Positions 13,963 to 21,752 of a stretch of 24,427 nucleotides of DNA are shown here, one piece after another. Position numbers and translations under genes: made by a program. Positions within the stretch are counted from its first letter, which is position 1. Each line of letters begins with the position of its first letter. The stretch is from the NCBI GenBank assembly GCA_023430705.1, contig JAEYZJ010000116.1, positions 1 through 24,427 on the forward strand, in the 5' to 3' direction. This DNA is from Pseudomonadota bacterium (GTDB lineage Bacteria; Pseudomonadota; Alphaproteobacteria; Rhizobiales; Devosiaceae). The notes beneath the pieces were generated by a model. It searched no databases and was not told where the DNA came from. It worked only from the letters and a program-made list of their open reading frames with translations.

Positions 13963-16089
13963 TCACGGTGGCGCTGCTCGCCACGGCCGCCTGATCTGCG
14001 GGACGGCCGGCCGGACCTCGAAGCCCTGCCGCTGTGCATCCCAGCGCAGCCACTGCACTCCACCACGGGCCAGCGTGTCCGCATCGATGACCGTGCTCGC
14101 GCTGCAGCCCGACGGCACGCTGCGGCGGGCAATCACCACATCTGCCAGGCCGCAGTCCTCGTAGAAGGCGGCGGGGTCACGGACCAGTGCCAGGCTGAAC
14201 CCTCGCGGCGAGCGGGCGAAGCAGCCGAGGCTGTCGCAGGCAAGCGGCGAGATGGCCTCGATGGGGACCGAATAGGTCTCGCGCCACACGTCGACCGCGA
14301 AACTGTCGGACTTTCCCGCGACGAGCGCCATGTCGTCGCCGACCCGCATGGCGGTCGCCTGCGTCGTGTCGGCGACGAGCAGGTCGGGCGGGGTGTCGAG
14401 AGCGAAGGTGGCGATCGCCGCCGCTGCCGCAACCGGCCCGAGCAGCCGGTGCCAGCTCTGGAGGAAAGTGAACCAGGCAAAACCGCAGAGCCCGATCCCG
14501 AGCGCGACGGGCTGCAGCAGTGGGCTGTGGTCGAGCCCGGCGGTCCACCCCGCGACCACGTAGCCGAACCCGAGCATGAGGTCGATGGACCACCCCATCA
14601 CCGCGAGGAACGGCGCCTCCCAGCCGAGCGGCATGAGAAGGGTCGCGATGACAGCGCTGGGCATCATGACAAACCCCACCAGCGGCAGCGACAGGAGATT
14701 ACCCAGGACGCCGAGCGGCGAGGTCTGCTGGAAGTGGTAGATCGAAAAGAGCAGCGTCGCGAGACCGGCGACGATGCTGGTGAGCGCGATGCCTCCCAGG
14801 TAGCCGCCGATGCGCACGGCGATCGAGCGATCCCGGTCGTCCTGCGGGCGCATCATCTCCCAGGCGGCGATCAGGGCGACGACCGCGGCAAAGGACAGCT
14901 GGAAGCTGGGCCGGAAAATGGTCGAGGGATCGGTAAGCAGGACCAGCAGCGCGGCGATGGCGACGTTCCGCATGGTGAGCGCCCGGCGGCCGAAGATGAC
15001 GGCTCCAAGGACGAGAACAAGCATGATCGTCGAACGCAGCGCCGCGACATTGCCACCCGAGATGGCGAAATAGCCTAGCGCCGCGACGACGGCACCGCCT
15101 GCCGCAATGCGCTTGACCGGGACGAAGCGGTGGACGGTGGGAAAAGGCGCGAACAGTAGCCGTAGCGTTACCAGTACCAGCCCCGCGACGATGGTGAGAT
15201 GGAGGCCGGAAACCGAGAGGACGTGTGCAAGGCCGGCGGTTGCCATGGTGTCGCGCGCCTCGTCGGTCACGGCGCTCTGGTCACCGTTGATGAGGGCGCG
15301 CGCGATGCCTGCCGCGGGCTGCTGCAGGTCGGCGTCGATCCGTGCGGCGATGGCGCGACGGATACCGTCGACCATGCGTTCCGGCGCGGAAGGATCGCCG
15401 GCGCCCACCCGTTCGTAGGCCGCGGTGGCGTTGCCATAGGCTCCGACGCCGTCGAAATAGGCATGGAACTGGGTATCGAACCCGTTGGGCACGACGGGGC
15501 CCGGCACGGGATAGAAGCGGACCGGCGCGCGGATGGTGTCGCCGGGTGCGAGGTCGCTGCCGCCGCGTATGACGATGCGCGCCCGTCGTACGGGAACACT
15601 CCTCGTGCCCGGATCCGGCGTAATGGCCGAGACGATCGCCCGCACCTCCTGGGGCGTTGCCGAGATGATCTCGTCGATCCGCATCTCGTAGCCGCCATAG
15701 GCGGGTCGGGACAGCATCGCGGTGCCGAACAGCGTGCCGTGCAGCGGCAGCAGGCAGAAGCCGAGCCAGGCGCAGGTGACGAGGCTCACCAGCCGTAGCA
15801 GCGCCAGTCGCTCATAGGCGAAGGCCATGGCGAGGACGAGCCCCGCCCCGATGACGAGCAGGACGGGTGGCGCGGGCACCTCGGGCACGCTTACCCCGGC
15901 AACCAGGCCGGCGATGACGGCATAGGGCCAGAGCAGGAACAGCCTTCGATGCTCGAGTGCTGCACCGATGGAACTGCGCAGCGCCGCCAGGGGCGTGCGG
16001 CGAACCGGAGCGAACAGGGCCGGCAACGGTGGGTCCGGCCGCACGGATGCGGGTCTGCGATCGACTCCGGCTTCGAGAGTGACCGTCAT
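13963..16089 (-). CDS. comEC: ComEC/Rec2-family DNA uptake membrane protein
   Basis: ComEC forms the inner-membrane channel that carries single-stranded DNA into the cytoplasm during natural transformation. The 708-residue product has N-terminal membrane helices (about 52-125), a periplasmic DUF4131/OB-like region (about 130-230), and the Competence domain from about 260 on with HVLSVSGLHLTIVAG (289-303), ALRSTIM (350-356) and FRPSFQLSF (392-400), followed by many hydrophobic helices. The C-terminal soluble part (about 560-708) does not show the HxHxDH zinc motif of the metallo-beta-lactamase-like domain in ComEC of Bacillus-type; instead there are several Cys residues (ACDSLGCF, YEDCG, PSGCS). 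The gene follows an unassigned gene by 48 bases. Competence itself is not shown. Confidence 0.9.
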   Translation of the reverse strand: MTVTLEAGVDRRPASVRPDPPLPALFAPVRRTPLAALRSSIGAALEHRRLFLLWPYAVIAGLVAGVSVPEVPAPPVLLVIGAGLVLAMAFAYERLALLRLVSLVTCAWLGFCLLPLHGTLFGTAMLSRPAYGGYEMRIDEIISATPQEVRAIVSAITPDPGTRSVPVRRARIVIRGGSDLAPGDTIRAPVRFYPVPGPVVPNGFDTQFHAYFDGVGAYGNATAAYERVGAGDPSAPERMVDGIRRAIAARIDADLQQPAAGIARALINGDQSAVTDEARDTMATAGLAHVLSVSGLHLTIVAGLVLVTLRLLFAPFPTVHRFVPVKRIAAGGAVVAALGYFAISGGNVAALRSTIMLVLVLGAVIFGRRALTMRNVAIAALLVLLTDPSTIFRPSFQLSFAAVVALIAAWEMMRPQDDRDRSIAVRIGGYLGGIALTSIVAGLATLLFSIYHFQQTSPLGVLGNLLSLPLVGFVMMPSAVIATLLMPLGWEAPFLAVMGWSIDLMLGFGYVVAGWTAGLDHSPLLQPVALGIGLCGFAWFTFLQSWHRLLGPVAAAAAIATFALDTPPDLLVADTTQATAMRVGDDMALVAGKSDSFAVDVWRETYSVPIEAISPLACDSLGCFARSPRGFSLALVRDPAAFYEDCGLADVVIARRSVPSGCSASTVIDADTLARGGVQWLRWDAQRQGFEVRPAVPQIRRPWRAAPP

Positions 16090-16137
16090 GAGGTGCCCCC
16101 GCCCTGGAACCGATGTTACACGGCGCGTGCGCAGGCG

Positions 16138-16824
16138 CTAGGTGGTTCGCGTGAGCCAGCGGACGCAGTTGGCAAAGAAGGCAGCGTTCGAGCCGGCCGA
16201 GAACATGTCCCGCCCGGTGTCGTCGGCGCTGGCGATGAAACCGGAATCCCCGGTGGCGACGACGCGGCCTCTGCCCGCCTCGGCCACGGCGACGAAGCGG
16301 TGGCGCGCGTCGCGCGCGAAATGCGCGATGGCGGGCGTGCCGGGCGGCACCGCGATCGAGGTCGCGTTGCGGACGACGAGCCCGGTACAGCCGGCAGTGA
16401 GTTCGTGCGGCGCGAGGACCAGTTCTGGGAAACCGGCGTGCGTCGTGTCGAGGAAGCCGAACGGCAGCTCCAGCGCCAGCGCCACCTGCTGCTGGGGCAT
16501 GATGAACCTCTGGTGGTTGGCCATGAGCAGCAACCCGCCCCCGCCCCTCACGTAATCCCGGATCGCTGCCAGCTCCCCTTCGCTGAACTGCAGCCTGTCG
16601 GAACGGCTGCCGACGATCAGCAATGCCGCGCCGGCGAGCGGTTCCGCCTCGGGCCGGGCGAACGCCAGGTCGTGGCCGAGCGCGCGCAGCGTCGTCTCTA
16701 CGCCGATGAGACGCCGGCCCCTCCACTGCCCTGTCCGCTCGGGCGACGCGTGATAGTGCTCGTCCTCGCTGCCCGTGGCGCGGATGGCCTGGTGGCTCAA
16801 CGCATCCATGACGATGGTGGCCAT
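16138..16824 (-). CDS. unassigned protein, GATase1-like/DUF4350-like fold
   Basis: I do not recognise this 228-residue protein with certainty. Its pattern, LLIVGSRSDRLQFSEGE (68-84), IRDYVRGGGGLLLMANH (88-104) and GRGRVVATGDSGFI (184-197) ending in FFANCVRWL, resembles the DUF4350/GldG-like branch of the class I amidotransferase fold, in which no catalytic Cys is expected; none is seen at the equivalent place. There is no signal peptide or membrane helix, so a cytoplasmic location is likely. The ATG at 16822-16824 (complement) is chosen for the strong AGGGGAAGG just upstream; the open frame runs 72 codons further, into the gltX promoter region. It lies upstream of comEC in the same direction and is divergent from gltX. 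Confidence 0.7.
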   Translation of the reverse strand: MATIVMDALSHQAIRATGSEDEHYHASPERTGQWRGRRLIGVETTLRALGHDLAFARPEAEPLAGAALLIVGSRSDRLQFSEGELAAIRDYVRGGGGLLLMANHQRFIMPQQQVALALELPFGFLDTTHAGFPELVLAPHELTAGCTGLVVRNATSIAVPPGTPAIAHFARDARHRFVAVAEAGRGRVVATGDSGFIASADDTGRDMFSAGSNAAFFANCVRWLTRTT

Positions 16825-16890
16825 GGGCCTTCCCCTGCTCCGACGCGACGAGCGATGCCCCGCCGGGCGCAACCTGTCAACGCCCTGCCC

Positions 16891-16919
16891 TTGCGCTTGG
16901 CGCGCGGGGTGCTTACACA
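16891..16919 (+). promoter_or_regulatory. candidate gltX promoter
   Basis: TTGCGC (16891-16896) and TACACA (16914-16919) are 17 bases apart, ending 38 bases before the chosen gltX ATG, in the divergent gap with the unassigned gene. The -10 match is weak. Confidence 0.3.
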
Positions 16920-16957
16920 CCGCGCCAATGCCACTTCTCCGGGACCTTTCACCGACA

Positions 16958-18373
16958 ATGGCCACCCCCGTCGTTACCCGTTTTGCGCCCTCGCCCACCG
17001 GATACCTCCATATCGGCGGCGCGCGCACCGCCCTGTTCAACTGGGCCTTCGCCCGTCACACCGGCGGCAAGATGCTGCTCCGGATCGAGGACACAGACCG
17101 GGAACGGTCGACCGAAGGTGCGGTGCAGGCGATCTTCGAGGGCCTGAAGTGGCTCGGACTGGACTGGGATGGCGAGCCGGTCATGCAGTTCTCGCGCGCC
17201 GCCCGGCACGCCGAGGTTGCCCAGGAACTCCTGAAGCGCGGCCAGGCCTACTACTGCTACTGCTCGCCCGAGGAGCTGGCCGAAATGCGGGAGACGGCCA
17301 GGGCCAACGGCCTGCCGCCGCGCTACAATGGGTACTGGCGCGACCGCGATCCGTCCGAGGCGCCTGAGGGCGTCGCGCCGGTCATCCGTATCAAGGCGCC
17401 GCCGTCGGGCGAGATCCGCGTCCACGACCACGTCCAGGGCGAGGTGGTGTTCAAGGCCGAGAATCTCGACGACTTCATCATTCTGCGCTCCGACGGTACG
17501 CCGACCTACATGCTCGCCGTGGTCGTGGACGACCATGACATGGGCATCACCCACATCATCCGTGGCGACGATCACCTGACCAATGCGGCCCGGCAGATCG
17601 TCATCTACAACGGCATGGGCTGGAATGTGCCAGAGATGAGCCATATCCCGCTCATCCACGGTCCCGACGGGGCCAAGCTCTCGAAGCGCCATGGCGCGCT
17701 CGGGGTCGAGGCTTACCGGCAGATGGGCTACCTCCCCGAGGCCCTGCGGAACTACCTCGCGCGGCTGGGCTGGAGCCACGGCGACGACGAGATCTTCTCC
17801 ACCGAGCAGATGGTCGAGTGGTTCGGCCTCGATGCGCTCAACAAGGGCGCGGCCCGCTTCGATTTCGTGAAACTCGAGAACATCAACGGGCACTATATCC
17901 GCGAAGCGAAGCCCGAGCGGCTCTACGAGGTCATGCTGGCGACCGCCGGGGAAGTCGACCGCCTGACGGATCTCGAGGGGCTGCGCGCAAACAAGGACAC
18001 CTTGCTGGCCGCCCTGCCGGAGCTGCAGCCCCGCGCCAAGACCGTGCTGGAGCTGATCGACCTCGCGCAGTTCATCTACGCGGTACGGCCGCTTGCCATC
18101 GACCAGGCGGCAGCCGACCAGCTGACTGCCGATGCGCGCGGCAACATCGGTGCCTTTGCCGACATCCTCGCCGGGCTCAACGAGTGGTCCGTCGAAGCCA
18201 TCGACGCGGCGGCCCGCGCCTTTGCCGAAGCCCGCGGGCTGAAGCTCGGCAAGGTCGCACAACCCTTGCGCGCGGCCCTCACCGGCCGAACGGTTTCCCC
18301 GGGCATCTTCGAGGTGATGGTGCTGATCGGACGGGAGGAGACCCTGGCCCGCCTGGGTGACCAGGCCGCCTGA
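16958..18373 (+). CDS. gltX: glutamyl-tRNA synthetase
   Basis: GltX charges tRNA-Glu with glutamate in the cytoplasm. The 471-residue product is full length. The class I signatures are clear: FAPSPTGYLHIGGARTALFN at 9-28 (HIGH motif as HIGG), LRIEDTDRERS (41-51), the substrate-site segment LRSDGTPTYMLAVVVDDHDM (177-195 region), HIIRGDDHLTNAARQ and the KMSKS motif as KLSKRHG (240-246). The anticodon-binding C-terminal domain follows to the end. I choose the ATG of MATPVVTRFAPSPTG because families start close to the first beta strand; an in-frame ATG ten codons upstream (16928) is also possible. Alphaproteobacteria often carry a second gltX and use misacylation of tRNA-Gln; which type this is cannot be told here. 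Confidence 0.96.
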   Translation: MATPVVTRFAPSPTGYLHIGGARTALFNWAFARHTGGKMLLRIEDTDRERSTEGAVQAIFEGLKWLGLDWDGEPVMQFSRAARHAEVAQELLKRGQAYYCYCSPEELAEMRETARANGLPPRYNGYWRDRDPSEAPEGVAPVIRIKAPPSGEIRVHDHVQGEVVFKAENLDDFIILRSDGTPTYMLAVVVDDHDMGITHIIRGDDHLTNAARQIVIYNGMGWNVPEMSHIPLIHGPDGAKLSKRHGALGVEAYRQMGYLPEALRNYLARLGWSHGDDEIFSTEQMVEWFGLDALNKGAARFDFVKLENINGHYIREAKPERLYEVMLATAGEVDRLTDLEGLRANKDTLLAALPELQPRAKTVLELIDLAQFIYAVRPLAIDQAAADQLTADARGNIGAFADILAGLNEWSVEAIDAAARAFAEARGLKLGKVAQPLRAALTGRTVSPGIFEVMVLIGREETLARLGDQAA

Positions 18374-18400
18374 TCATATTGGAAAAGATGATTAGGTCAG

Positions 18401-18450
18401 GGGTGTTCACCCACCTGTTGCGCCAGTGGGGTATATACGTTACGCCACTG
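18401..18450 (+). promoter_or_regulatory. dyads in the gltA leader
   Basis: In the 160-base gap before gltA there is a 12-base palindrome GGGTGTTCACCC (18401-18412) and an inverted repeat CAGTGG/CCACTG (18424-18429, 18445-18450) that flanks a TATATA (18432-18437). These look like operator or promoter elements of gltA; no clear -35 at a proper distance from TATATA was found. Confidence 0.4.
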
Positions 18451-18533
18451 CCACCTGCCTCTTAACTACGCACGGCCGGCCCGCTTACACCCTCTTCGCG
18501 GGCGCCTGAACGGCCCATTATGGAGAGCGATTC

Positions 18534-19826
18534 ATGAGCGATACCGTCGCCAAACTTACCATCGGGGACCAGACTTACGAGTTCCCGGTGCTTTCGGGCT
18601 CCGTCGGCCCCGACGTCATCGACATCCGATCGCTCTATGCCAAGACCGGCATGTTTACTTATGACCCGGGGTTCACTTCGACCGCGGCCACCGACAGCGC
18701 CATCACCTATATCGATGGCGACAAGGGCGAGCTGATGTATCGGGGTTACCCGATCGAACAGCTGGCCGATGAGTCGAACTATCTCGAGGTCTGTTACCTG
18801 CTGCTCTACGGCGAGCTGCCGAACAAGTCGCAGATGGCCGATTTCTCCGAGCGTGTGACCCGGCACACGATGGTGCACGAGCAGATGCACTACTTCTACC
18901 GGGGTTTCCGGCGCGACGCGCACCCGATGGCGATTGTCTGCGGCGTGGTCGGCGCCATGGCGGCCTTCTACCACGACTCGATCGACATCAACGATCCGCA
19001 GCAGCGTGAGATCGCGTCGATCCGCATGATCGCCAAGATCCCCACCATCGTCGCGATGGCCTACAAGTACTCGGTCGGCCAGCCGTTCGTGTATCCGCGC
19101 AACGACCTCGACTATGCGTCGAACTTCCTGCGCATGTGCTTCTCGGTTCCGGCCGAGGACTACGTGGTGAACCCGGTCGTCGCCCGCGCGATGGACCTGA
19201 TCTTCACGCTCCACGCCGACCACGAGCAGAACGCCTCGACCTCCACGGTGCGCCTTGCCGGTTCGTCGGAAGCGAACCCCTTCGCCTGTATCGCAGCCGG
19301 CGTCGCGTGCCTCTGGGGCCCGGCGCATGGCGGCGCCAACGAGGCCGCGCTCAACATGCTGAAGCAGATCGGCACGCCCGATCGCATCCCCGAGTTCATC
19401 GAGAAGGCCAAGGACAAGAACTCCGGCTTCCGCCTGATGGGCTTTGGCCACCGCGTCTACAAGAACTACGATCCGCGCGCCAAGGTGATGCAGCAGGCTG
19501 CCAACGACGTGCTGGCCCAGCTCGGCGCCGAGAACCTGTCGCCGACGCTGCAGGTGGCCAAGGAACTCGAGCGGATCGCGCTCTCGGACCAGTACTTCAT
19601 CGATCGCAAGCTCTACCCCAACGTCGACTTCTACTCGGGCATCATTCTCGACGCGATCGGCTTCCCGACCTCGATGTTCACGGCCATCTTCGCGCTCAGC
19701 CGCACCGTCGGCTGGATCGCGCAGTGGAAGGAAATGATCGCCGACCCGCAGAAGAAGATCGGCCGTCCGCGCCAGCTCTACAACGGCGCGCCGACCCGCG
19801 ACTACGAGCCGATCAACAACCGCTGA
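18534..19826 (+). CDS. gltA: citrate synthase
   Basis: Citrate synthase condenses acetyl-CoA with oxaloacetate, the entry step of the TCA cycle. The 430-residue protein matches the large type II (NADH-sensitive, hexameric) class of Gram-negative bacteria. Catalytic residues are in place: His265 in LWGPAHGGANE, His306 in LMGFGHRVYKNYDPRA and Asp365 in YPNVDFYSG; LHADHEQNASTST and the C-terminal IGRPRQLYNG are also conserved. GGAG lies nine bases before the ATG. The gene has its own leader with dyads and a strong terminator. Its last 25 bases overlap the 3' end of lpxB on the other strand. Confidence 0.97.
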   Translation: MSDTVAKLTIGDQTYEFPVLSGSVGPDVIDIRSLYAKTGMFTYDPGFTSTAATDSAITYIDGDKGELMYRGYPIEQLADESNYLEVCYLLLYGELPNKSQMADFSERVTRHTMVHEQMHYFYRGFRRDAHPMAIVCGVVGAMAAFYHDSIDINDPQQREIASIRMIAKIPTIVAMAYKYSVGQPFVYPRNDLDYASNFLRMCFSVPAEDYVVNPVVARAMDLIFTLHADHEQNASTSTVRLAGSSEANPFACIAAGVACLWGPAHGGANEAALNMLKQIGTPDRIPEFIEKAKDKNSGFRLMGFGHRVYKNYDPRAKVMQQAANDVLAQLGAENLSPTLQVAKELERIALSDQYFIDRKLYPNVDFYSGIILDAIGFPTSMFTAIFALSRTVGWIAQWKEMIADPQKKIGRPRQLYNGAPTRDYEPINNR

Positions 19827-20947
19827 GGCGCGTGCGCCAGCACACGGTCCGCAACATCTGCAAGGGGCGCCTCGGGCGCCCCTTTCTGCATCCGGCTGCG
19901 GGCTTCGTCGAAAGCGGCCAGTTGGGCGGCCATGGCATCCGGATCGTCGAGCAGCGTGCGGAGCGCCGAGAGGTCGAACGGTCCCTCGCTGCTGCGCAGC
20001 TGCAGCTCCGGCACCACGTTGCGGCCAAGGATGATGCTCGGAAGGGCCAGCGTGACGGCACGCCCGAGCTTGTCGACGTGGCGGGCCTGTTGCGCGTCGG
20101 CAACGTAGGTGACGACCATAGGCACCCCGGTCATCGCGAGTTCCAGCGTCACGGTGCCGCTCACCGCGAAGGCGGCGATTGCCGTGTCCCAGACCTCGCG
20201 CCGCGCCTCCCCGGTGACGAGTTCGACCGGCGCGGCCCAGTCGGCCACTTCGGCCCGGAGCAGAGGCAGCAGGCCCTCGAGCGTGGGGATCGCGAACCCG
20301 CTGACGGCGGGATGATCGCGGAACTGCTCGACGGCCGCGCGCATCAGCGGCAGGTGGCGGCGCAGTTCACCGTGGCGGCTGCCCGGCAGCAGCAGAAGCG
20401 GGCCGCGTCCGGGCTGGACCGCGCGGCGGGGGAAGCGCCGGACCGCCGGATGCCCGACGAAATGGGTCGGCGGTCCATCGAGGCCGGTCATGATCGGCGG
20501 CTCGAACGGCAGGATCGAGAGCACCTCGTCAAAGAGCGGCTTGAGCGCCGCGGCCCGCTCCGGACGCCAGGCCCAGACGGTGGGCGCGACGTAGAGAATG
20601 GTCGGCACCCTCACCCCTGCCCTGCGGACCCGCGCTGCGACGGCCTTGCTGAACACTTGGGCGTCGATGAGAACGACCACGTCGGGTCGGGTGCGGATGA
20701 TGGCGCGCGCCACCTGGCGGACGCGCCAGAGCAGGAGCGGCAGGCGGCGGAGCACGTCGCTCCAGCCCATCACGGCAAGATCGGACATGGGGAACAGGCT
20801 CGCGAGCCCCTCGGCTTCGAGTTCATGACCGCCCACGCCCGCCACTTGCAGCGGCACCCGCTCGTGCAGGCGGCGGACCAGGTCGGCTCCCAGCCGGTCG
20901 CCCGAGGCTTCGCCGGCGAGGATGAACAGGCGCAAGGTGTCAGCCAT
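19802..20947 (-). CDS. lpxB: lipid-A-disaccharide synthase
   Basis: LpxB joins UDP-diacylglucosamine and lipid X to form the beta-1,6 disaccharide of lipid A at the inner face of the inner membrane. The 381-residue length equals that of E. coli (382). Conserved parts are LFILAGEASGDRLGA at the N-terminus, LAVMGWSDVLRRLP, TILYVAPTVWAWRPER, LLLLPGSRHGEL and AVSGTVTLELAMTGVPMVV. Asp95 corresponds to the essential Asp98 of E. coli, but the usual IDxPxF context reads IDAQVF here. The ATG at 20945-20947 gives the family N-terminus; the longer frame is rejected. Its start overlaps the lpxI end by eight bases, and its 3' end overlaps gltA and carries gltA's terminator. Confidence 0.96.
   Translation of the reverse strand: MADTLRLFILAGEASGDRLGADLVRRLHERVPLQVAGVGGHELEAEGLASLFPMSDLAVMGWSDVLRRLPLLLWRVRQVARAIIRTRPDVVVLIDAQVFSKAVAARVRRAGVRVPTILYVAPTVWAWRPERAAALKPLFDEVLSILPFEPPIMTGLDGPPTHFVGHPAVRRFPRRAVQPGRGPLLLLPGSRHGELRRHLPLMRAAVEQFRDHPAVSGFAIPTLEGLLPLLRAEVADWAAPVELVTGEARREVWDTAIAAFAVSGTVTLELAMTGVPMVVTYVADAQQARHVDKLGRAVTLALPSIILGRNVVPELQLRSSEGPFDLSALRTLLDDPDAMAAQLAAFDEARSRMQKGAPEAPLADVADRVLAHAPQRLLIGS
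19864..19886 (+). terminator. rho-independent terminator of gltA, inside lpxB
   Basis: GGGGCGCC (19864-19871) and GGCGCCCC (19875-19882) form a perfect 8-bp stem with a TCG loop, followed by TTTCT. It lies 37 bases past the gltA stop, within the coding sequence of lpxB on the opposite strand. Confidence 0.7.
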
Positions 20948-21752
20948 GCCGGAGGCCGACGATCGAGATGCCGTGGCGCTCTGCGGCGTCCACCATCGTT
21001 TCCCGCTCCAGAAGCAGCGCCTTGCCGGCCTCCACGACAATGACGGTCACGCCCGCCTCGGCGGCCTTGGCCACCGTATCGGGGCCAATGGCCGGCAGGT
21101 CGACGGAGAGCGGCTGCTGCGGCTTGGCGGCCTTGGCGAGGATGACGGTCCCGGCGCCATCCGCGATCCGCCCCTCACGGCGGTGGGCAGCAGCGCGCTC
21201 CAGCAGCTCGTCGGTCCCGCCCACGTCCTCGGCCGCGACGACCCGTGCGCCGGCCACGATCACGGCCTGGCCGAGGTCCAGCCGCCCGATCTCACGTGCT
21301 GCATGCAGCGCCATATGCGCCGACTTCTGCTGCTGGGAGGTCAGGGGCGCGCCTGCCACCTGCCCGTTCGGGGCCAGCAGGTCGCGTGCAATCTCGTGCG
21401 CACCAAGGATCTTTGCACCGGTCATGGTGCGGACCACTGCCGACATCTTCGACAGCACCGCGTCCCCCGATGCAGAGGCCTTGCCGGTCGCGAACTCGGA
21501 CAGCCCTTCGCGGTCGCGGTCGCCCAGGCTCACGCCGCCGGCGAGGGTGATATGGGTGCTGCGGAAGGCGCGGATGGTCCTGATGATCGACATCGGATCG
21601 CGCGTGTTGCCGGGCAGCACGACGAGCCCGGGGCGCTCTGGCTGCGGCGTCAGCGCGATGACCTGGATGTCGTCACCGGCGCGCTGCGCGGCCTCGATGA
21701 CGTGGGTAACGAGCGAACCGGTGCCTGCAAGGATGCTCAGGCGCCGGGGCAT
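20940..21752 (-). CDS. lpxI: UDP-2,3-diacylglucosamine pyrophosphatase, LpxI type
   Basis: LpxI hydrolyses UDP-2,3-diacylglucosamine to lipid X and UMP; it replaces the unrelated LpxH in most alphaproteobacteria. The 270-residue product shows the family features ILAGTGSLV near the start, FRSTHITLAGGVS (63-75 region), LLAPNGQVAG, the segment VIVAGARVVAAEDVGGTDEL (around 163-182) and the C-terminal LPAIGPDTVAKAAEAGV with ALLLERETMVDAAERHGISI. Its ATG overlaps the lpxA stop by one base, GGAAGAG lies just upstream, and its end overlaps lpxB by eight bases. The position between lpxA and lpxB is the standard one for LpxI. Confidence 0.95.
   Translation of the reverse strand: MPRRLSILAGTGSLVTHVIEAAQRAGDDIQVIALTPQPERPGLVVLPGNTRDPMSIIRTIRAFRSTHITLAGGVSLGDRDREGLSEFATGKASASGDAVLSKMSAVVRTMTGAKILGAHEIARDLLAPNGQVAGAPLTSQQQKSAHMALHAAREIGRLDLGQAVIVAGARVVAAEDVGGTDELLERAAAHRREGRIADGAGTVILAKAAKPQQPLSVDLPAIGPDTVAKAAEAGVTVIVVEAGKALLLERETMVDAAERHGISIVGLRHG

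Noticed and set aside
15949..17367. 472-codon plus-strand frame across comEC, the unassigned gene and gltX
   Set aside because: It runs antisense and then out of frame through real genes; no family features.
18374..18533. tRNA or small RNA gene between gltX and gltA
   Set aside because: No cloverleaf pattern, T-loop motif or terminator was seen; the stretch reads as a gene leader.
19136..21043. 635-codon open frame on the plus strand across gltA, lpxB and lpxI
   Set aside because: It overlaps three well-supported genes, lacks recognisable domains and has shadow-like composition.
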